A stretch of DNA of 12,748 bases, from contig JBHGBB010000115.1 of NCBI GenBank assembly GCA_041946755.1, forward strand, positions 1 through 12,748, given 5' to 3'. Position 1 is the stretch's first letter; every line of letters begins with the position of its first letter. Source of the DNA: JBHGBB01 sp041946755. GTDB lineage: Bacteria > UBP4 > UBA4092 > JAOAEQ01. Of this stretch, positions 7,088 through 12,748 are shown one piece after another. The position numbers and the translations under genes are program-made. The notes under the pieces are model-generated. The model made no database searches. It was not told the origin of the DNA and saw only the letters and a program-made list of their open reading frames with translations.

Positions 7088-8452
7088 CTTTTTGGCGATA
7101 ATGATCAGTGACATACCGAAAGGAATCGTTATTTTTGATTCGAACCACTGTAAGACTGGTACGATAAAATTCATTATTCGCAATTGTATTCTAGGTAGAT
7201 TCTTACGCCGTAATACTACACTATTAATCCACCAGGCAATAGCTCCCAGCAGATTAAAATATTCCGATTGTTCAATATTAAATCCGGCATTATTAAGTTT
7301 ATTTTCGAGTTCACTTTTTGTATACCGGCGATAATGATGCATCGCTCGATCGAGTCGACCATACAATTGCGTCAAGGCCGGAGCTAAAACAATTAATCTC
7401 CCATTTGGTTCTATTACTGCTGCGATATTGGATAGAGCTTGCATATCATCTTCAATATGTTCTAACACATTGAGACATAAAGTAGTATCAAATCGGTATT
7501 CTTTTAAATCCATCACTGGTGGTTCAGCTAAATTATATTGAATTACATGGACCCGATTATTTTCATTTATTTTGCGTTTAAGTCTATCGATTGAAATTGC
7601 ATCTGCATCTGAGGTAATCACCAATTGCCGACCTAAAATCAGCCGAGTAAAATTACCGATCCCGGCACCAGTCTCAAATACTCGCTGACCAAGATATTTA
7701 GATATTTTAGTATATATCCATCGTGTATAATTCTTACAAGCAGCTAATTGAATGAGTTCTTCATGTTCTTGATTAATTCTAGAAATCCGTCCACGAAACA
7801 GCCAATATAACGCAATAAACCCATCTTTCCACGTTATTTTTTTCCCTTCATCATATCCTCGGCCATCATAGGATATCGGAACTTCATATACTCGATATCG
7901 CTTCCGGAAAACATAAGCGGTAAATTCCGGTTCAAATCCGAAACTTTTAGACTTAAAGTGTACTCCCTGAATTACTTCTCTACGGAAAGCCTTATAACAG
8001 GTTTCCATATCGGTTAGGTTGGTGTTATACAGAAAGTTGGTTAAGAAATTTAAAAAGAGGTTACTTAAATAATGAAAGAATAAAAATACCCGATGCCGGC
8101 CTAAAAACCGAGACCCATACACCACATCTGCTTTTCCATGTTCGATTAATTCAATCAATTGCGGATATTCATCTGGATAATATTCCAAATCGGCATCTTG
8201 AATAATAATAATATCTCCGGTAACCTGAGCAAATCCGGTTTGGAGCGCGGCTCCTTTTCCTTGATTTCGTTCATGGAAAATAACCTTGATTTTATCGGCT
8301 TTGATTCCTTGCAATATCTCTCTGGTACCATCGGTTGAACAATCATCAACGATAATAATCTCTTTTTCAATCGGAACTTTCTGCACCCGATGAAGTATTT
8401 CTTCAAGAGTATTAATTTCATTGTATACGGGAATTACGACTGATAGTCGCAT
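7073..8452 (-). CDS. Fused GT2 glycosyltransferase / class I SAM methyltransferase (first of two)
   Basis: This 459-residue two-domain protein has residues 1 to about 225 as a DPM1-like GT2 domain: SVVIPVYNE (4-12), VDDCSTDGT (35-43), NQGKGAALQTGF (63-74), the metal-binding Asp86-Ala-Asp88, YGSRFLG (112-118), and FGFEPEFTA (171-179). From about 240 a methyltransferase follows with motif I VFETGAGIGNFTR (258-270), the acidic SDAD (281-284), LNVLEHIEDD (327-336), and MHHYRRYTKSEL (371-382). The last 60 residues have hydrophobic stretches (GAIAWWINSVV; FGMSLIIIA) that may touch the membrane. It shares its architecture with the next gene, but the methyltransferase halves look distant. It starts 21 bases after the preceding GT2 stop, with no clear ribosome site. 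NCBI-style naming would be bifunctional glycosyltransferase/SAM methyltransferase. Substrates are unknown. Confidence 0.85.
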   Translation of the reverse strand: MRLSVVIPVYNEINTLEEILHRVQKVPIEKEIIIVDDCSTDGTREILQGIKADKIKVIFHERNQGKGAALQTGFAQVTGDIIIIQDADLEYYPDEYPQLIELIEHGKADVVYGSRFLGRHRVFLFFHYLSNLFLNFLTNFLYNTNLTDMETCYKAFRREVIQGVHFKSKSFGFEPEFTAYVFRKRYRVYEVPISYDGRGYDEGKKITWKDGFIALYWLFRGRISRINQEHEELIQLAACKNYTRWIYTKISKYLGQRVFETGAGIGNFTRLILGRQLVITSDADAISIDRLKRKINENNRVHVIQYNLAEPPVMDLKEYRFDTTLCLNVLEHIEDDMQALSNIAAVIEPNGRLIVLAPALTQLYGRLDRAMHHYRRYTKSELENKLNNAGFNIEQSEYFNLLGAIAWWINSVVLRRKNLPRIQLRIMNFIVPVLQWFESKITIPFGMSLIIIAKKKQQI

Positions 8453-8473
8453 AGTGTTGTTATAATCAACCGC

Positions 8474-9463
8474 CTATTTTTTAGTTCTAAAAGAATATTT
8501 TACCAAACCATAGATGGTTCCGGGAATAGCACTTAGTTGACTTAACCGTCTGGTGATTACGAATTTATATACAAAATAAGTATTCATAAATAGCAGATAC
8601 GCAAAAAACCGATGGAATTTACTGAAACTATCTACCTGGATATGCTTCAAATAAAACCGGATAAAATTATGCGGTCGCCAGAAAGCATTCGACCTTGCCT
8701 GATATATTCCGCTCTGACTGGGATAATGACAAAGCACCGCTTTAGGATTAAACACCATTTTATACCCAAGTTTCTTGATTTTATAACATGTATCCGGTTC
8801 ATGCCATTCAGCAACTTCCTTATATTCCTCATCAAAACCACCGATTTGCGCCAGTAACTCCCGTTTTAGTGACATATTGCATGCCTCTAGATAATCGACT
8901 TCGATAATCCCGGGAATATCCAAACACTCTTTATAATTCGGTCCTACAGAAAAAGCTCCACTCCGAAACACTTTACCTACCGCATTCTGTTGCCCTTCTA
9001 GAATATAATCGTAATAGAATTTACCGATAAGTTTCCAAACCGGGTTTTTCCCTTCCCGGAATCGTTGATTGAAATATAATAAATCGCGATACTCCAGCCG
9101 TTCCTCAGGAATAAGTGTCGGACCGGTAACTCCACCAATCATATCAACGCTAGCAAATGCTCGCGCGATTTCTGATAACCATTGCGGAGTCACAATAACA
9201 TCATCATCGGTTCGGGTAACAACCTCCCCTTTCGCGGTTTGCCAGGCGACATTCATCGTCTGAACCAATCCCAGTTTTGAGGTAGTAAACTGGATATTTA
9301 ATTTATCTCGATATTGGTCTATCAATTCTTTCGTTCCATCAGTGGAACCGCCATCAACGATTACCACTTCGAACTCTTTATATTCCTGTGCAACTAATGA
9401 CTCGAAACACTTCTTCAAACTTTCACACCGATTATAAGTAGGAACTAAAACCGAAATAAGCAT
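8474..9463 (-). CDS. GT2 family glycosyltransferase
   Basis: A GT-A fold glycosyltransferase of 329 residues. Numbered from the ATG at 9463, it shows MLISVLVPTYNR (1-12), VDGGSTDGT (36-44), Thr85-Asp86-Asp87-Asp88 as the DxD metal site, LEACNMSLKR (192-201), and GGFDEEY with EWHEPDTCYKIKKLGYK (219-235), where the catalytic acidic residues normally sit. A hydrophobic C-terminal stretch (FFAYLLFMNTYFVYKFVI) suggests membrane contact. An in-frame ATG at 9478 would add five residues, but it falls inside a 7-base tandem repeat, and most relatives begin right before the first beta strand, so 9463 is preferred. Its role is probably one sugar-transfer step in glycan assembly; the donor is unknown. 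Confidence 0.87.
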   Translation of the reverse strand: MLISVLVPTYNRCESLKKCFESLVAQEYKEFEVVIVDGGSTDGTKELIDQYRDKLNIQFTTSKLGLVQTMNVAWQTAKGEVVTRTDDDVIVTPQWLSEIARAFASVDMIGGVTGPTLIPEERLEYRDLLYFNQRFREGKNPVWKLIGKFYYDYILEGQQNAVGKVFRSGAFSVGPNYKECLDIPGIIEVDYLEACNMSLKRELLAQIGGFDEEYKEVAEWHEPDTCYKIKKLGYKMVFNPKAVLCHYPSQSGIYQARSNAFWRPHNFIRFYLKHIQVDSFSKFHRFFAYLLFMNTYFVYKFVITRRLSQLSAIPGTIYGLVKYSFRTKK

Positions 9464-9469
9464 AACTTC

Positions 9470-9506
9470 ATTTAGCATTTAGCATTATAAATTTTAAATT
9501 TATAAT
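9470..9506. repeat. Intergenic heptamer repeat and AT palindrome
   Basis: ATTTAGC occurs twice in tandem (9470-9483). A palindrome with 11-bp arms, 9484-9494 and 9496-9506 around one T, follows directly. The remaining 34 bases of the gap (9507-9540) are also simple AT-rich sequence with GCAATGC/GCAT words. No terminator T-run is seen. Confidence 0.6.
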
Positions 9507-9540
9507 TTGCAATGCTAATTTTGCATTTTTAAATGATTTT

Positions 9541-10599
9541 TTACTTTGGTCGGTACCAACTATCTGCATGCCCGACTTTATGAGGAGTAGCCATCTTTTG
9601 ATAAAAATAGTTAAACGCCCGTTTCCGCATAATTATCGGCATAATCTCCGAATCGCTAACCATCCGGGTCTTTTGGATATTTCTCCTTTTCTTAAACGAA
9701 CCGATGAAATGGCTGAGATTCCACCAGATACCCTTTCCAATCAACATGCTATCTCGAAATTGCCCTTTTACCATCAACCATCCGGCAATTCCCATCCATA
9801 AACCGATATGAACCGGGAGCACCCGAATGAGATACCCAATTCCGAAATTCTTATAAAGGGTCAAAATATAATTCTTACAACCATGAAATCGGACATTATA
9901 ATTCGCAAAAACAGGATAGAATTTTGAGGTAGTCCCAAACGCATGATATACTTTCGAAATAGGAATATATACCACTCGATATCCTTTCAACCACATTCGC
10001 CACCCGAAATCAGTCTCTTCAACATAAATAAAATAATCTTCATCAAACATCCCGATTTCACGAGCCACATCAGCACGAGCGATCATCGCGGCCGATTTCG
10101 CACTTAATATTTCATTCATTTGTTCCGCTTGGCCGACATCCAGGTCTCCGCCATGAACTTCTTGTACTAAAAAACCATATTGGCTGACATAATCACCAAC
10201 ATAATCAATTCGAGTCGGGTCTTGCATTAATAGTAATTTACACTGACAAGCGGCAATCTGAGTATCTTTCTCCATTACCTCAACAAGTGGAGTTAACCAA
10301 TTTATATCCGGTTTGGTGTCATTATCAAGAAATGCGATATATTTTCCTTTCGCTTGTTCAATACCTCGATTCCGCGCATATGCCGGACCATAGTTTTTAT
10401 CGAGCGCTATTAACGTTACGAATTGGTTACTAGTATATTTCTCTTCAACTAATTGAATAGTTCCATCGGAAGAACCATTATCAACAATGATTATTTCGAT
10501 AGGCTGATAATTACTTTGCAGGCAAGCGTCAACGCATGAAATCAGATAATCTTTTGCATTATAACTAACAATGATAATTGATACTAAAGGAGTATCCAC
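9541..10599 (-). CDS. GT2 family glycosyltransferase (rhamnosyltransferase-like)
   Basis: A 352-residue GT2 enzyme of the WbbL/rhamnosyltransferase-like group. It has SIIIVSYNAKDYL (7-19), VDNGSSDGT (39-47), KNYGPAYARNRGI (68-80), AFLDNDT with the metal-binding Asp92-x-Asp94 (89-95), and FDEDYFIYVEETDFGWR (185-201), where EETD is the typical catalytic segment. KNYILTLYKN (242-251) precedes a hydrophobic stretch at about 256-278 that likely sits at the membrane. The C-terminal tail is basic. The start is GTG at 10599, with no ribosome site and no better in-frame ATG nearby. An rml operon next door makes dTDP-rhamnose a plausible donor, but that is inference from context. Confidence 0.88.
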   Translation of the reverse strand: MDTPLVSIIIVSYNAKDYLISCVDACLQSNYQPIEIIIVDNGSSDGTIQLVEEKYTSNQFVTLIALDKNYGPAYARNRGIEQAKGKYIAFLDNDTKPDINWLTPLVEVMEKDTQIAACQCKLLLMQDPTRIDYVGDYVSQYGFLVQEVHGGDLDVGQAEQMNEILSAKSAAMIARADVAREIGMFDEDYFIYVEETDFGWRMWLKGYRVVYIPISKVYHAFGTTSKFYPVFANYNVRFHGCKNYILTLYKNFGIGYLIRVLPVHIGLWMGIAGWLMVKGQFRDSMLIGKGIWWNLSHFIGSFKKRRNIQKTRMVSDSEIMPIIMRKRAFNYFYQKMATPHKVGHADSWYRPK

Positions 10600-10606
10600 A
10601 TTTTTA

Positions 10607-10674
10607 ATTTCGGATTTCGGATTTCGGATTAAAATCTATCATTCCGCATTCCGCAATCTAAATTCCGAAATTCC
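10607..10674. repeat. Tandem heptamer repeats filling the gap between two GT2 genes
   Basis: On the plus strand ATTTCGG occurs three times in tandem (10607-10627), then ATTCCGC twice (10641-10654), then ATTCCGAA and ATTCC (10662-10674). Almost the whole gap between the two stop/start points is made of these related words. No hairpin terminator or promoter is evident, so read-through transcription is likely. Confidence 0.75.
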
Positions 10675-11526
10675 CTATACTTTTCCTCTTTTAAATTTAC
10701 CACCGGAAAGTAAATACGAAACCACTCCACAACCAGCCGCAAGCCCTTTGGTAACATACAGCAGAATTAACCCCGGCCAGTATAATGGTTTCGAAAATGC
10801 CCGTTTCGAAAAATACGATCTACGCGGTAGACTATGCGATAAAACCAATTCCCGGTCTTGTTTCAATGCCGTAACATAGGATTTACCATGCGTATAGAAA
10901 TTTCGGATAAATTTACTATAGGTATTAATCGAATCATCATGGAGAAAACTTAAATCTTTTCGGAATTTTACTTTTGCTCCCTGTTTTACCGCTTGATGAT
11001 AAATAATATTATGTTCAATCGCATAAAGGTTTTCCGGCCAGGTTATATTGAGCAGTATACTTCTTCGGAAAAAGCGAGGGATGGCATCACCGGATATCGG
11101 ATCGTCATCTTCAGCAAAATGGAATACCCATTTGTCATAGTCAAGGAGTCGCTGGAAATAGGTATCTGAATGGATTACCTGACGTTCAACAAAAGTTACA
11201 GCATCATACCCATTTTGTTCACATTCTTTCACACATTCAGCAATCAGGTCGGGCTCGATATACTGGTCAGCATCGAGGAAATATACATAATCCCCTTTAC
11301 TCCCTAAAACTCCGACTTTCCGGGCATCAGCCAAATCTCCGGCTTTAAGAACCCGGGCTTGGTATCTTCCAACAATTTCCAAGGTAGCATCAGTACTCTC
11401 GGAATCGATGATAACAATCTCGATATTCGGATACTGCTGGTTAGCGATATGAGCTAAACACTTTTCTAGTGTTCGTGCAGCATTATAAGTGGGTATATTT
11501 ACTGAAACCAACGGTCTATTATTCAT
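10675..11526 (-). CDS. GT2 family glycosyltransferase
   Basis: A 283-residue GT-A glycosyltransferase, first gene of the GT2 run. Motifs are LVSVNIPTYNAARTLEKCL (6-24), IDSESTDATLEI (40-51), DARKVGVLGSKGDYVYFLDAD (67-87, with metal-binding Asp85-x-Asp87), and EDDDPISGDAIPRFFRR midway. The loop after the second strand reads DSESTD instead of the commoner DNGSTD or DDGSTD. The C-terminus has a hydrophobic helix, PGLILLYVTKGLAAGCGVVSYLL in outline, at about 250-272, and a basic end (KFKRGKV), so membrane attachment is likely. It lies about 65 bases downstream of a candidate extended -10 promoter and ends before a heptamer-repeat gap. No Shine-Dalgarno is seen. Substrates are unknown. Confidence 0.86.
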   Translation of the reverse strand: MNNRPLVSVNIPTYNAARTLEKCLAHIANQQYPNIEIVIIDSESTDATLEIVGRYQARVLKAGDLADARKVGVLGSKGDYVYFLDADQYIEPDLIAECVKECEQNGYDAVTFVERQVIHSDTYFQRLLDYDKWVFHFAEDDDPISGDAIPRFFRRSILLNITWPENLYAIEHNIIYHQAVKQGAKVKFRKDLSFLHDDSINTYSKFIRNFYTHGKSYVTALKQDRELVLSHSLPRRSYFSKRAFSKPLYWPGLILLYVTKGLAAGCGVVSYLLSGGKFKRGKV

Positions 11527-11592
11527 AAATTAGGCAATTGATTCACTAGATTCAAAAGAAAAATACTTTTTTCGTTATTATTTTAATCTGAT

Positions 11593-11601
11593 ATTATAAC
11601 A
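11593..11601 (-). promoter_or_regulatory. Candidate extended -10 promoter of the GT2 cluster
   Basis: The minus strand reads TGTTATAAT (11601-11593): a perfect TATAAT preceded by the TGn extension. No good -35 box is found 16-18 bases upstream, which overlaps the terminator T-run; extended -10 promoters can tolerate that. The leader to ATG 11526 would be about 60 bases. Confidence 0.5.
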
Positions 11602-11615
11602 GAAAAACAGGCAAT

Positions 11616-11650
11616 AAAAAACAGCCCTGAACCATACCAGCTCAGGGCTG
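11616..11650 (-). terminator. Rho-independent terminator
   Basis: On the minus strand a 9-bp stem, CAGCCCTGA paired with TCAGGGCTG (11650-11622, 11-base loop), is followed directly by six T residues (11621-11616). It lies 30 bases past the stop of the carbohydrate-binding-like gene. It separates that gene from the GT2 cluster. Confidence 0.88.
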
Positions 11651-11680
11651 CTTAATATTAATCGACTGTAAGTGGTATTT

Positions 11681-12748
11681 TTAATCTTGCTTTAGTTCCA
11701 ATGCATCGAGATATATCGCTTGATATGAGTTACTATCCGGATTGATTACCACAATCTGCACCGCATTGTTTTGGGTCAATGGATGATACCCACTAAACTT
11801 CATCTGTCTCCATTCTCCTGGTATCCACATTCCCGGTTGTAAAATCACATTGCCACTCTCGATAATTCTATCTGTTTCGGTATCTAGACTATAGATATAG
11901 AGGTATACCTTCTGTGAATCAGCTACCGATCCAGCACCACTAAATACCCAAACAGATCCTTCAATAACATCAGTACTATGCATCGCACTGAATGTTTGCG
12001 ACAGTTTCGCTTTATCCCCACTATTCTGCCCACCGACTAATAATCCACTCCATCCATCCCAATATCCAGTAGATACTGCATCGGCATAAGGTTGAATTAA
12101 CCAGTTATCTGTCCCCTGCTCGAAATCGGCATTCGCAATCGAGATTGGTTCATTCGGATGAACCGCACCGGCAGTAACCCAAACATCATCGATATACAGT
12201 GAACCAGTAGCAGTATTCAAAGTCGGATTAATCGCGACTACCTGCACCGCTAATAAGGTACTTTGAGTATACAACGAAATCGATAAATCACGCCACGTAC
12301 CTGCGGTACCTAATCCGGAAGCACCAGGTGCAATTACCAAGTTCCCAGATGCTATAATAGTACTGCTGTTGTCTAGCGACTGCAGGTATAAATATACTTT
12401 CTGCTGTTGCGATATTTCAGTCATATCCGTCGCAATTTTCGCTCGTGCAGTATACCATCCTGATTCAGAAACCGAGAAGATCTGGCTAAATTTACTTTTT
12501 TGTCCTGGAATTTGCTCAACTTTTACTACTCCTGATTGAGTACCAAAACTATCTACCCAAGAAATATCTCCAGATTCTAATGCATCGCCATACTTTTCAA
12601 AATTCCAATTAGCTGTATCACTACTAGCTGTAAATGAACCATACATATTTAAAAATGGTATTGCCTGGGACCATTCGACGAATGAACCACCGCCATAAGA
12701 TCCCTGCTCCCCGGAAGGAATATCCCAAACCTTGTGCGGATTACTGCC
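11681..12748 (-). CDS. Protein with two carbohydrate-binding-like beta-sandwich repeats, N-terminus outside window
   Basis: The frame is open to the window edge, giving 355 C-terminal residues; the first in-window ATG (12646) is internal. Two repeats of about 162 residues align. Counting from the ATG at 12646, these are KFSQIFS (52-58) with KLSQTFS (214-220), QKVYLYLQSLD (82-92) with QKVYLYIYSLD (245-255), IIASGN with IIESGN, WR (118) with WR (279), and VQVVAINP (134-141) with VQIVVINP (296-303). Each opens with a W/FE-type strand (NWNFEKYGD; ADFEQGTDNW) and ends with a Y-I/L-D-D/A strand, the look of CBM4/9-like or related jelly-roll modules. No sorting signal or membrane helix follows. It is probably a secreted or surface protein, but its N-terminal half and signal peptide are not visible. 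It has its own terminator, so it may be functionally separate from the glycan genes. Confidence 0.7.
   Translation of the reverse strand, partial: GSNPHKVWDIPSGEQGSYGGGSFVEWSQAIPFLNMYGSFTASSDTANWNFEKYGDALESGDISWVDSFGTQSGVVKVEQIPGQKSKFSQIFSVSESGWYTARAKIATDMTEISQQQKVYLYLQSLDNSSTIIASGNLVIAPGASGLGTAGTWRDLSISLYTQSTLLAVQVVAINPTLNTATGSLYIDDVWVTAGAVHPNEPISIANADFEQGTDNWLIQPYADAVSTGYWDGWSGLLVGGQNSGDKAKLSQTFSAMHSTDVIEGSVWVFSGAGSVADSQKVYLYIYSLDTETDRIIESGNVILQPGMWIPGEWRQMKFSGYHPLTQNNAVQIVVINPDSNSYQAIYLDALELKQD

Noticed and set aside
9568..9801. Plus-strand 77-residue frame at the end of the GT2 gene
   Set aside because: It is the reverse-strand shadow of the C-terminal coding region, with no start signal or motif.
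10607..10674. CRISPR-like array
   Set aside because: The repeats are 7 bases, directly abutting and without spacers. No cas genes are near.

Overview
The window reads as AT-rich bacterial DNA from about position 215 onward (32% G+C counted over 241-420). It carries a surface-glycan biosynthesis locus with every recognisable gene on the minus strand, so transcription runs from 12748 toward 1. Start sites mostly lack a Shine-Dalgarno sequence, while two candidate promoters have a plain TATAAT -10 box. The phylum cannot be fixed from this; an uncultured Gram-negative-type bacterium is a guess.

Layout in transcription order. (1) 12748-11681: the C-terminal part of a protein built from two ~162-residue carbohydrate-binding-like repeats, closed by a clear intrinsic terminator. 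(2) 11526-5684: five consecutive family-2 glycosyltransferases (GT2), the last two each fused to a C-terminal SAM-dependent methyltransferase. The gaps hold short tandem repeats, and a candidate extended -10 promoter sits just past the terminator. (3) 5683-5057: a 627-base gap with a 28-bp perfect inverted repeat, a smaller palindrome, an AT-rich stem and a good sigma-70-type promoter. (4) 5056-549: a tight dTDP-sugar operon in the order rmlB, rmlD, rmlA, an RmlC-like epimerase, and a TylC3/NovU-type sugar C-methyltransferase. (5) 531-202: the first 110 codons of a GT-B (GT4-like) glycosyltransferase, cut off abruptly.

Positions 1 to about 201-214 are different DNA: 64% G+C over 1-180, encoding 71 residues of an MreB-type rod-shape protein in another frame. 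The two pieces meet in a 13-base stretch that makes sense in both reading frames. This looks like a chimeric assembly or amplification join rather than biology.

Working together, RmlA and RmlB would make dTDP-4-keto-6-deoxyglucose from glucose-1-phosphate. The RmlC-like protein and RmlD would take it to dTDP-L-rhamnose or a variant, and the C-methyltransferase could add a branch methyl. The GT2 enzymes and the GT2-methyltransferase fusions would then build and methylate a glycan. No flippase, polymerase or ABC exporter is present, so the locus extends beyond the window.

The points most worth a second look are the two tandem GT2-methyltransferase fusions, the shortened RmlC-like protein beside a C-methyltransferase, the 57-nt near-perfect palindrome, and the short tandem repeats that fill gaps between glycosyltransferase genes.
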